64,000 nucleotides of DNA, taken from contig CAJFCV020000002.1 in NCBI GenBank assembly GCA_904066235.2, forward strand, positions 4,402,001-4,466,000, given 5' to 3'. The translations under genes and the position numbers were made by a program. Below, one piece after another: positions 46,501-57,855 of this stretch (its first letter is position 1; each line of letters opens with the position of its first letter). Source of the stretch: Bursaphelenchus xylophilus. Its lineage: Eukaryota; Nematoda; Chromadorea; Rhabditida; Aphelenchoididae. Below the pieces are notes generated by a model. The model saw only the letters and a program-made list of their open reading frames with translations. It was not told the origin of the DNA and did no database searches.

Positions 46501-49500
46501 CACGATGACTCTACCCCCTCATTTTCTCATTTCCTTGTACGTATCCAGTCAATTGAACAAAGAAACTTTCTTTAATCGAGACGACGTTTTGTCTGCACGC
46601 GGGGTCATTCGAAGCAGGTTCTGGCGATTTTCACTTCATTTCCATCTCGTCCACTCCAAGTCTTTTGTTTTAGAGAGCCGCACAAATTACTCAACTGTGC
46701 ACTCGAGTACCGCAGCTAATTTTTGGAGTGCTAATTGCGGGATTATGCGATGTCGAAAGTGATTTTTCGATTGTTTTTGATTAAGGAAGTAAAATCGAAG
46801 GCTTAAGTCGAGGAGTAGGCGGATTTTGAGGATTTCAAATGACGTCGATTATTTGTCTTTGACGTGTGATGTGAAGCAGGGTACATTCAAAAATCAACAC
46901 TTCAAAATTCGGTTGATTATTTTTGTGGTTTTCACTTGTTTGATCCGAGGATTTAATCTAATCTTTATTGTTATGTCTAAGATGACTGGTTTGCTAACCT
47001 TGTTAGACTTGGATCCATTTTATAGCCAGTGAGTCACAGGGGGTTTTATCCATTTCAAGCGGTTCCATTGACCGCTCCTGACGTCACCGAACGGCGGAAA
47101 CATGTGAGGAAAAAATGGAGGGATTTGAGTGAACTGAAGCATCTGCATTCCTTGGATTCTTGTGAGCGATAGAAGGTTGTCCAGTGATTTTAGGATAGAA
47201 TTAGAGAGCCTACAGTAGTTTCAAAGCTCAATACTAAAGTCATCTTTTTTGGGCTTATTCTGGCAATCCAGGAGGTGAACAGTATACTTCGCTTGGCTTT
47301 TTTTTTTAACGTCTCCGTGATTCGTGCAACCCGCGCATTAAAGTTGGTAATAATCCTTTTCAGGAGACAACGCTTATCTCCCGCCATTCTCGATTATTTG
47401 CGCATTCTTGCACATAGACGAAAAAGTTTTTGGTTTCAAAAACGCGTATCTTATATCTTGTAGTTTTGGGCACGCTTGATCCGACTTGTCGAATCTTCTT
47501 CTCCCAGATTTCGCATCGAAATTTCATCTAATTTATTTGGTTTTACTTTTTTCTGCGGGTTGATGGATCGCTTCCTAAATGAGCTCCTCGTCATCACACT
47601 TTACTCTCAGCCAGCCAGCTAATCAGCCGCTCTTTTCGGTCACTCTCATTCTGCGTGAACGTCGCTAATAGACTGTTTAACCACACGGGTGGTACTTTCA
47701 ATTTAGTATTCAAAACCTCGCTATATATGTTGCCTCCTTATCTACACACATTCGTCGTCTCTGATCTCTGTTTTGCATCAGGAACGAAGCTTTTTTTTAA
47801 TTAGAACCTCAAACAACGAGGATTTTCTCCATATTTGTTTACAATTATATTCAAATTATTTTGCGGCGGGGATTCATCGCCTCGCTACAACAACCGCAAT
47901 AAATCTTGGAATGGGCGAGGTGGCGAAAAGATCAAGTCTGGTTATCCGGTTCTTTTACCCGTCCAGAATCTGTAAGCCGGCTTCCTTCGGCGATGCCCTT
48001 GGAAGGTCAGAAAGCGCGGGGCTTTTCGAAAATTCCTGCAAGTTTTTTGAACCCACTGAAATGTTTCGACGGGGATGAGTTCGGATGGGGTTTGGAGGAT
48101 CTGGAGGGGCAGTCGGAAGATTTGGTGCGGAGTTTGTAGGATACTACACAAACTTTTTGAGGGAATTTCGATTTTCAAGGGCGGATTAGGGAGCAATATT
48201 ACTTTCCACGGCCTATATTTTGATTTACAGTAAAATAAACAGTAGGAAGAATACTTTACAGCAATTTGATGGCAAAGATAGTTCCTGATTATGAACTTTG
48301 GGCCAAATTTAAGACAAATTGAGACTTCAAATGATCCTCCTTTTTGACGTATAATACTGCATAACGTCTGTAAAATTTGCATTGTGGTTTTTTTTCTGAT
48401 TTTTTACCCGTCTACTTCCGTTTTTGCACAAGCGACATGCATTTTTTCGCGTGTCGACTCCAACTTCACGCGCGACGTCGGCGAAAAAAATTCTGCGGCT
48501 AATGTCCGAGAATATATCTGTCGGAAAAATAATGTGGCTTTGTCGCAGCAAAACTTATTGCCTCGGCAAAATAAAATTTGACCCACAGAAGTCGCCAGCC
48601 CTTCAAAAACTTTTGTTACTTCGTTTGAAAAAGTCTTTTCCTTCTACAGAAAGTTTTATCCCTCCAATCTTTCCAATCTCCCCTTCGAGATTCATAAAAT
48701 CCCAATCAAAAATTATATTCATATTCCCTCTACTCATCCCCAAGCCTCTTCTTCCTACGAAGTATGTAATGTTCTCCAGAAGAAGAGCATTCTTTGGGGG
48801 ATGTTTTTTGGCTCGAAACCTTTTCCCCCTCGGGGTTTGCACCGGTTCGGCGGGTGATTTTCACTTTCAATCGCTTCCAAAATTCAATTATATATGCGAC
48901 GTCGCATCCTTCAAACATCGGTTTCCCCCCTTCCTCTTGGGCGTCGGCACTTTATTCGCCCTTCAAGAATCGAGCTTTTCTTCCGGCAATCGAGCGATTC
49001 ACAACACCGGTTCTGTGCCTTTAGCGCCGCAAATCAGTGGAGTCAAGGGGCGATGGGGTGATCATGGGGTGGTTATTGAACTTGACATTCAGAGCTTCGG
49101 TATTTGGAGGTCGTTTTTTGGCAGGATGTGCTCTTTCGAGCCGTTGTGATTTTATTTTCAGCTAGCAATAAGTGCGGCGCTGGAAACTTCTTCGTTCTCC
49201 TGATTTTTGCGATAGCTCTTGGAGAATTTAAGAGCATTTTCTTAAAGCACGAGGCATAATGGGACGTTCTGTTACATTTTTTTTGGAAAAGGTTTATTTT
49301 TGGCATAATTTACCCCTTATATTCATAACTGCCCAAAATTCGGAGCAAAGTCGATTTTTAACCGATTTAGACCTTAAAATTTCAATTTTTCCTGCGCATT
49401 GCGGCCTCGAAAAGCTTCCATATGTCTTGCAAACCTATTGTCTGATATTTAACGTATGTTTTATTTTTGATCACACTCCTCAAGGCTTCCAGCGCTAAAT

Positions 49501-50420
49501 TTTGCAATTTTTTGAGATTTCTCCAACCCGAAGATCTCCATGCCAAATCAAAAAAGCTCTCTATCAAAAATTTCCCGTTCCAAACTCTGTTTCGTTTCTC
49601 AATTACAATCTTAACGCAATCCCTCCTCCTCTCCCATCGGAGCTGTTATAAATCCAGCTCATCCCAACTTCCCCCCTCTCCTCGCGTGTTTTCGTAAAAG
49701 CAATATTATTTACGCCGACGTCTTCTTTCGGCGTAATGAAACGGAACGAACTGTCTTTTGTTTGTTCGATCAATCCCTCTGATCTTCATCGCTCCTATTT
49801 CTCATCATCTTTGTGTTTTTTGGTTGATTTTGGGGGGATTTGGCGGGTTTGGGATCGGGTTTTAGGAGGTGTTGGGGAGTGGGGTGAGGTTTATTTTAGT
49901 AATAGTGATCGTTGAGATTGTTGTGAGCTGTATTAGTAAGGGTCTGAGGAAAATATGGGTTGTTGGAGATGGGAGAAAGACTTGGCCCAAGTGGGTCAAG
50001 TCTCCCTCTCATTGGCTGAATGTCATTTTTACGATTCAAATGAATAAAAAATGTAAAATACGGATCCCTCTGATCTTAGTGATTTTTTTACATTGCTTTT
50101 TATTTTATCTTTTACAGAAATGTTTTATTTATCTTCCATTTTTACTCTTTTGCCCACAAACTCCCCCTTCAAACTGCTTACAATTTATGTTCGCCATTTA
50201 CTTTTTAATTTTTTCTTATCAATCCGGTTCTTCGCGGGGATGCGCCGAAGATGAGAGATTTTTTAAACCCCTCTAAATCCAATTTTTTCTACGTGAAAAC
50301 CGACTTTCCCCGTTTGTTGCGTGTCTTATTAATTTTACGCAATCTTTTTTTTATTTGTATAAAAAATTTTTTACTCCCTCAAGGATTTTCTTTACACAGA
50401 GACTTTTTTTTATTTTTTTA
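43512..50420. other. long intergenic region, no supported gene
   Basis: About 6.9 kb between the divergent phosphatase and PTR genes, so it must contain both promoters. It has many pyrimidine-rich patches. The longest open frame, 48424-49149 (plus, 241 codons), lacks an ATG at its 5' end and has no family likeness. Overlapping frames on the other strand show that stop codons are simply scarce there. No RNA gene recognised. Confidence 0.4.
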
Positions 50421-50436
50421 ATAATTTTTTTTTCAG
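50421..50436 (+). promoter_or_regulatory. candidate trans-splice acceptor of the PTR gene
   Basis: ATAATTTTTTTTTCAG is a strong 3' splice site 45 bases ahead of the PTR start codon. No upstream coding exon is evident, so spliced-leader addition or a non-coding first exon is likely. Confidence 0.5.
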
Positions 50437-50481
50437 CCCAGCTCTAACTTCTTGACCTTTTTAAACCGCCAAAAATCCCAA

Positions 50482-53400
50482 ATGTCCTCCAAGAGTTGGG
50501 GGATACCGGAGTTGGCGTTGCGAGTGGAAGCGGCGGCCCAGAAGTTCTTCTACAGGATCGGGTTGTTCATCGCCGATTACCCATGGTGGTGTTTGATCGT
50601 GAGGTGAGGGCACTCCCTTTTTTGACCATTCCAGACGTCTTTTGAGTGCCGTAAAAGTTTTAGTGGCAGTAAATTACGATTTGTCGATTTGAGGAATTTA
50701 AAATTTTTGTTTGTTTTTAAAACCAATTTTCTTAATTTTTCTGTTTTACAAAATGTAGCACAGTAATTATTTTAATAAAATAAAATTCGCAAACTAAGAT
50801 TTTTTGAGTCTTCGGGAATTTCTTCTGCGAAATTCTACATTACGTTCAAAATAAAAAATAATTTTTACCGCCACAATAACTGCAAACTAAAAAATTAATT
50901 TTTCCGGCTAATTTTTTTCTAAAATTTCTGCATAACGCGATTTAAAAAATCCACAAGCTATTATGTTCAATAATTTTTCTCGCACTTTTCGTTCCTGTTC
51001 CACAATAACCTGTGTATTTTCAGTACAATCGCCGCCTTCCTGCTCAGTGTGGGAGTCATCAATTTCAAAGAGGTCAATGATGTTAGAGATCACTTCAGCG
51101 CCGACAATTCGCCCAGTCGATTTGAGTTCAAAGTGGCCCTGGAGTTCTTCAAAGAGCTTGGCCAACCATTCCACGTCATTGTGGCCATGTTGGCGACGGA
51201 CCGAGGCTCTATTTTAAGGCCGGGGTAAGAAAACTTGCTCAGGGAAAGCCAGCCTTACAAATTTTCATTATATTTCTGTATCTTAATCTCATTTTTACAC
51301 TCTAATCAAACGTTTTAGATACATTGATCGAGCCTTGGAAATCGAAGAATATCTTCAATATAAACTCCGAGTAGAGCATGAAGGTCGCTATTACACGTAT
51401 TCTGACTTTTGCGGAGCTCAATGTGAGACGAGTGATGCCGTCAGTATCTTCTTGAACATGTACAGAGATGTTCAACATCGAGGAAAAGCAAACGTCAAGC
51501 TGACTTTCCCAACAATGGATGTTTTCGGGCATAGAGTTTATCTGGCGAACAATATCTTCAAGGTTCAGTTGAATAATCGGTAAGAATGGGCGATGTTGTG
51601 GGTTAGGGAAAGGCTTGACACTTTTGAGTCAAGTGTTTCATATATTAATATATTATATTTTGATCATCATTCTGTATAATCTTCTTGTGGCTTCGAAACT
51701 TTATAATAATTTTTACACTCCTTTATTTCCAGATCGCACCTCATCGAAGGCGCCGGTCTCATCACAATCAATTTCCACGCCATTTGGGGCAATGACACAA
51801 TCCACGAAGTCATGTCCAAATGGGAGCATGCAGTTCTCGACTACTGTCTCAAAACTCACAATGATTCGTTGATCCAGCTCCACACAACCTCTGAAGGTCT
51901 GATGTCCGAAGAGGTGCGTCGAACTGGAATCAAGGCCCTTCCTTTGATGAGCGTCACCTTCTTTGTCATCTTGATCTTTACCGTTGTGACGTCGTTGAAG
52001 CGGGATCCGGTTAGGAGCAAGCCTTGGGAAGCGTTTGCGGGTGTCATCTGCCCCATTCTGTCGTTGTGCGCATCGTTTGGACTGCTGTTTTGGGTGAGTT
52101 TCCTGAAACGAAAAACTGAAAATGTGGACCTGCACATGAAAATAAATGTTATAGGTCTTCTGGAAAACCATAATGATATACAAATTTTACTTTTTAGCTT
52201 GGAGTTGAATTCCTTCCAATCGTAACCGTTGTTCCATTCCTCATCTTGGCCATTGGGGTCGACGATGTTTTTATTTTCCTCCACTCCTGGCATCGGACTG
52301 ATCCCGAGCTTCCATTGCGAGAGCGAGTTGCTACCATGTTGGCTGATGCCGGCCCATCCATTTCGATTACTTCTTTGACCAATCTGCTCAGTTTTGGAAT
52401 TGGAATTGGAACTCCAACTCCGGCTATTCGAGTGAGTGCCATTTGGATTTTGTTATGTCGCAATCTGGTGCAAATCTGGATTTTTTTAAATTTTTTAATT
52501 TTATAGGTATTTTATAGGTATTCTTGTTAGCAACGAGTAGTATAAAAGTGATTTTCTTGGAGCAAAAGCTATAGAGAGAAACATTTTCTGGTTTTCCGGC
52601 ACTTTTCGTTTTGTGTACCTCTCAAAAAAACTTCTTTGCATGTGTATTTCGTAGGACCAAGAGACGTATTTTAAAAATTAACCCGTTTTTTCAGGTTTTC
52701 TGTCTTTTCACCACCGTCGCCGTGATCTTTGATTATCTATACCAAGTGATCTTCTACTCGGCGATCATCATGATCGGTGGAATCCGCGAAGACCGTAAAC
52801 TGAACGCATATGTTCCCTGCATCAAGGTGCCGGATCATCGTCGTATTGCCCGCGAGTCTTCGTTGGAAGATAAGCCGCATTGGAGAAGAACTTTGGATGC
52901 CTTTGGCTCCAGATTTGTCGACAATTGGGTCGATTTCTCAATGAGTTGGACCGCCAGAATTGGGCTGACCTTGGTGTTGGCTGGTTATTGGGCCGTTTCC
53001 ATTTATGGAGTGTTCCAATTACAAGTTGGATTGTCTTCGGAAAAGCTGTTCTTGGATGACTCCCCGTTGCTGGAGTTGGTCCGGCTTCAGACTAATATCA
53101 TCTTCAAGGAGGGAGGACAGGTAAATTGTCGTAAATAACCGCCTAAAAAGTGGTATAATTTTATAGTTTCGCTCTAACATCACTGTTAGAAAACGCATTA
53201 CCAAAAAAAGTTTTTTTACTCATAACTTGTTTTCAGATGGCCGTATTCATCAACACACCCGGCGACCTCCGGGAACCCGACAAAATCCCTAAAATTATGA
53301 GGATATTAGAGCATTTCGAACGCGCTGAAGGAAGTGTTGGCCCATCTTCAACCCAGATGTGGCTGAATACTTATTTGCCATTCATTGGCCTTCAGAATCA

Positions 53401-54665
53401 CGGATCCATCGACTTCAACTACAAGTACCTGCCAGAGTTCTTCAGCCTTCAAGAATACCACAGATGGAGTCATTTTGTCAACTTGGGAAGTGATCAGTAA
53501 GTCATTATTGGGTTGTAAAAGTGTGAAAAAAACTCTCCAAGTGTATAATAGAGATGGATATATAATTTAGAGGGATTAGAAGATCAATGATGACTTTGAT
53601 TTTTCAGAGATTGCGCTGAGGAAAGGCCCACTTGCATCAACAAATTCTTCTTTTCCACTGGTTTCCACAACGCCGTCACATGGAGAGATCGCTTCGTTCT
53701 GTTGCAGAATTGGAGATCGATTGCAATGGAATACCAGGAATTTAATCTTACGGTCTATGAAGACTTCAGTATGTATGCCGACCAGGTAAATAAAAACATA
53801 GCAGTAAAATATATAATGCTAAAATTATAAATGTAAAAAGTCTTTCAAATTTTTCGATCTTTCATGTTGCTTTTTTCAGCTTCTCACCATCCCTCCAGTG
53901 ACCGTCCAGACGGTTGGGTTCGCTCTCTTCTGTATGATCGTGGTCCTCATTCTTTTCACCCCCAATTTATCGACTGTTATCCCCGGAGTTGGCAGTGTGT
54001 TATCGATTAATGCTGGAGTTTTCGGGCTCATCTTTTATTGGGGAATTGATTTGGATCCAATTTCAATGGCTTCGACGTTGATGGCCATCGGATTCTCGGT
54101 TGATTTCGTGGCTCATATCACCTTCCATTATTACAAAGGTGAAATCGCGGTAAGTTTTTTCGTATTTTACAATTGTTTAAAAAATGTCTCTGAACGTCTT
54201 CAAGATTAAAATTGATAACTTTGAAGCAATAAAGACCTTTTTTGACAACAACTTTTCTTTTAGGACAAGCGAGAGCGTCTCCGCCACGCCCTAGTCTCGA
54301 TTGCCTGGCCCATGGTCCAAGCTGGATCCTCCACTGTCCTATCTCTACTCGTCTTGGCCACAATTCATGCCTATATGGTCCAAGTGTTCGTCAAAGTGGT
54401 TACATTGGTTGTTTGCCTCGGTCTTCTCCATGGTTTAATTGTACTGCCAATTATTTTCGCATGGATTCCATTCAACAAGTTCAATGGGAATCACGAAGTC
54501 GCGGCTAAAATCTTGCGAAGAAAATCGTCTGTAGCACCAACGAAAATCGCGATCCGACCCGTCGAACCAGAGGCCCAGCCACCGCTAGCATTTCTGGAGT
54601 CACTGAAGAAAAAAGAAATCGATGTGGAGGAAAATAAGCCCAGGAAAGATCAGGGAAGAGGATAA
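50482..54665 (+). CDS. patched-related (PTR) family membrane protein with sterol-sensing domain (10 exons, 904 aa)
   Basis: Nematode PTR proteins resemble Patched and RND permeases; members act in cuticle formation, moulting, endocytosis and sterol handling. Exons are 50482-50603, 51024-51224, 51319-51579, 51733-52093, 52198-52431, 52695-53120, 53237-53496, 53608-53785, 53880-54149 and 54264-54665, all in phase. The layout is that of a 12-TM protein. TM1 starts near residue 34 ([20 protein letters not shown]), followed by a Cys-containing luminal loop (about 60-260) with NDTI and NDSL glycosylation sites. TM2-6 form the sterol-sensing domain, with the TM4 motif [10 protein letters not shown] (D337, D338). 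TM7 is at about 486-505, followed by a second loop (about 510-680). TM8-12 include [17 protein letters not shown] (D756), the second charged RND motif. The C-terminal tail (about 820-904) is Lys/Glu-rich and cytosolic. Length is normal for the family. I cannot say which ptr orthologue it is. Confidence 0.95.
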
Positions 54666-56484
54666 GGTCTCTCTCCAATAACCCGCTAGTTTATTCTTGG
54701 CCAAAATGTTGTTAAGATGGCCAAGGAATGTCTGTATTTATTTTGAATCTTAACGAAAATCTCTTTAGTGCAATATAATGATCACAAGGAAGGGTAGCGG
54801 AAAGGGGCTTACAAAGAGGATTTACAGTTGTAAAGTGAGATGCGATTGGGTGGATGGGAATTACTCAAATCTAGGGGCCTGTATCTATTAGATTTCACAC
54901 AGTCTCTCTGGATAAGCTGGTTCTCTCAAAAGAACCACAGGTATCTCAATTATTTGCATATTTCCAAAATGTTTTTTTGCCCTTGAGAAATTTAACATAA
55001 GATTTTTATCAAGGTAATATTACTCTCAATCCCCTTTTTGGCCCTTTTCCCGCCCCTTTCTCAAGTCTCTTACTTAATTTTGGTGTTCACTTGTATGCGG
55101 TGCCATTCTTTCATATGTCATCACTTTCACTTCCATTTGTAGTCATACTATTTTTTGCCAGCACTCCTGAAATTATGTTTGATGGCATATGTTTGTTTCA
55201 GTCACAAATTTACCCACTAAAAGTTTGCATTATTTTTACCACTCCTTGCACTATGGTATGTTCTAACATCCCTTTAAAATCTCGGTTGTTTCCTATATTT
55301 TTTGCGGCTCAACTGTAAGAGTTAACTGTCTTTCAAAACAAACGGGTATCCTCGTTTTTATTCCATCCATCCTATTAATCTTTCATATTTCTGCTCGTGC
55401 AATATCACAGATTTTTAATGCTAATGGAATATCTCTTTACAAACGTTGTAAATTTTGAGTGAATCAATAAATATACTTAATTAATCTTGTTGTGCTGACG
55501 ATGAACTTGATTTTGGGGGTCCCATAAGCCCTGTGTATTTTTGGGCCGTAAAGTTGTGTGAGTACTTGTGAGCTTTAAAGTGATTTACGGGATAAATTGG
55601 AGATACGGTTTTATAGCCGAGAAAGTGCGCTTTTGAACCGTACGTGGCAAGGCGACATAGAGATCCATTAATTTTGGTAAAACATCCAAGGAATTTCAAC
55701 TTAAGATTTAGGATGCATTTTTTCTGTCTCGAAAATCGTGTTATAGACTTATGACGGTTTTTATATGATGCACCACGGAAGGCATTCCTACGATAAATAT
55801 GTAATTAGTATCTTGAGCTAATTTTCAAATTGAATACTCTTCCCAAAAACGCATTTCTACATCTCTGGCTAGCCGAGTTTCTCGTGTTTTCTTCCGTTCC
55901 TCTAAAGTCTTTGAATCTTTTCATTTTTTCAGACTGACCCTTCAAATATCCGTAAACAACGAAATCAGTCTCCCAAATTTTATTTTTAGCTCAAGTATTC
56001 GAGGAATCCATGAGATCCTCTATTATGTCCTCAGTCATCGCTTCCGGCTAATCTGATTGATCACCGGTGTGAGGGTGGATAAAAAATAAAACAATTGGCT
56101 ATTTTCATCTTGGCCTAAGGCAATTGTTTTTTGAAAATTCTTTAGAATGTTTCGGAATGTTGTTTTGTTTTATATTGAGGATCACAGCTGATGAGTCGGC
56201 ACGTGGATTCAGAGAATATAGTGAACTATCGATTGGGGTAACTTTAGAGGATTAGAGACCAAAATGAAAAGGTTATAGCGACAAGTAAACATGTAAATAA
56301 TCGTGAGTTTTTAGCTTAAGAAAACAAGGGAAACAGTTTTGCTGTATGCCATGTATATCATCTTTTTGATAAAGATAAAAACACCTTTTTTTCCACATAA
56401 TTTTTTCCATAATCTCATTCTCCGCAACGATTCGCAAACTGGTGGAATCAATGTTATCTGCTTTTTTACCAATTTAGAAGGTTG
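54666..56484. other. PTR 3' UTR and intergenic DNA
   Basis: No further coding segment. The 3' UTR of the PTR gene lies in the first part. AATAAA occurs at 55466-55471, about 800 bases after the stop; a nearer variant signal (AATATA, about 54772) is also possible. Confidence 0.4.
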
Positions 56485-56640
56485 TGTCCGAACAGTGCAC
56501 CTGAAACAAACAGTGCACCTGGCTGAACGGGGCACCTGAGCGAACGGTGCACCTGACACATTTTGAACTGTGCACCTGGGCGAACGGTGCACCTGGGTGA
56601 ACTTCGGGACTGGGCAAAAGGATTTTTCATGAACAATTGA

Positions 56641-56855
56641 ACAAAAATTGAAAGGTTTTCGCTTCGAGACAGGGAAAAAGGATTTTTTTGGAAAATTTTG
56701 ATAAAATTTGAAAGGTTTTCGCTTCGAGACAGGGAAAAAGGATTTTTTTGGAAAATTTTAATAAAATTTGAAAGGTTTTCGCTTCGGGACTGGGAAAAAG
56801 GATTTTTTTGGAAAATTTTAATAAAATTTGAAATGTTTTCGCTTCGGGATAAATA
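56641..56855. repeat. 60-bp tandem repeat in the left arm
   Basis: Units begin about every 60 bases and contain GAAAGGTTTTCGCTTCGAGA followed by CAGGGAAAAAGGATTTTTTT. Because 60 is a multiple of three, the minus strand stays open as 20-residue peptide repeats (a 150-codon frame at 56466-56918). I take this as a by-product of the repeat, not a protein. Confidence 0.9.
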
Positions 56856-57070
56856 TGGCAAGGGTAGATCAAGGCAAATTCTTTTGACGGATTTTTTTAT
56901 ATGACAAATGGGGATCAAGGTAAGCCGTTTTTACTGATTTCTTTGTTTGTGAAAAGCTAGATATGAAAGGGGAGATCAAGGCAACTTGTTCTGACTAATT
57001 TTTCGTCTGTGAAAAAAAATGTTATTCCAATAGGGCTGTTGCCGGTGCGCCACAAAAATACGAACAGAAC

Positions 57071-57270
57071 CTAGCAAACCTAAAAATAATCAGATGTAAG
57101 TGTAGTTCTTTCGTTTCTTACCGTTTTACTTTCTCCATGGGAAACACGATGCTCCTTGCAATCTCTTGTTATGATCTCATCTCTGGCTACATCAGAGGCC
57201 CGACGTTTTGGCATTGCCTGATTTGTCAAGATTGGAAGGATGTTTAGTCCCTGCTTTTCAAGATCACGCG
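57071..57270 (-). CDS. coding-like terminal exons captured inside the foldback element
   Basis: On the minus strand the acceptor TTAATATAACAG precedes an exon at 57270-57122 (two bases plus 49 codons), including [32 protein letters not shown] and [16 protein letters not shown] consensus donor (GTAAGAAAC) follows, then a 42-base intron ending GATTATTTTTAG and nine bases GTT-TGC-TAG at 57079-57071. This would close the protein two residues later. A second acceptor inside the exon (GACAAATCAG) lies just before an ATG, so a short frame starting MPKRRASDV is also possible. The composition is unlike the surrounding repeats. No family recognised. It could be cargo of the element, a captured host exon, or the end of a host gene into which the element inserted. 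Upstream exons were not found. Confidence 0.4.
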
Positions 57271-57276
57271 CTGTTA

Positions 57277-57387
<111 letters not shown>

Positions 57388-57855
57388 TTACCTTGATCCC
57401 CCCTTGTCATATTTATCTTTTCACACACAAAAAAATCAGTCAAAAAACTTGCTTTGATCTCCATTGTCATATTTACCTTTTCACAAAGAAAAAATGGTTT
57501 TTTTCCTTTTCCGAAGCGAAAACTTTTCAAATTCTTTTCAATTATACACAAAAATTCCTTTTTCCCTGCCCCGAAGCGAAAACCTTTGAAAACTTTTAAA
57601 AATTTTCCAAAAAAAATCATTTTTCGCAGTCCCGAAGCGAAAACCTTTCAAATTTTTTAAAAAATTTCCAAAAAAATCATTTTTCCCAGTCCCGAAGCGA
57701 AAACCTTTCAAAACTTTTTCTTTCAAGGTGCACCATTCGCCTAGGTGCACTGTTCAAACAAGAAAATGTCAGGTGCACCGTTCAGCCAGGTGCACTATTC
57801 ACCCAGGTGCCCCGTTCAGCCAGGTGCACAATTCGTCAGGTGCACCGTTCGGACC

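Noticed and set aside
47942..48382. 146-codon minus-strand frame
   Set aside because: No splice sites, no recognisable family, and equally open frames exist on the other strand.
48424..49149. 241-codon open frame on the plus strand
   Set aside because: Starts at a non-ATG codon, shows no family likeness or splice sites, and frames on the opposite strand are open over the same DNA, so stop codons are simply rare there.
56466..56918. 150-codon minus-strand frame with 20-residue repeats
   Set aside because: It is the translation of the 60-base tandem unit plus the terminal repeats; the open frame follows from the period being a multiple of three.
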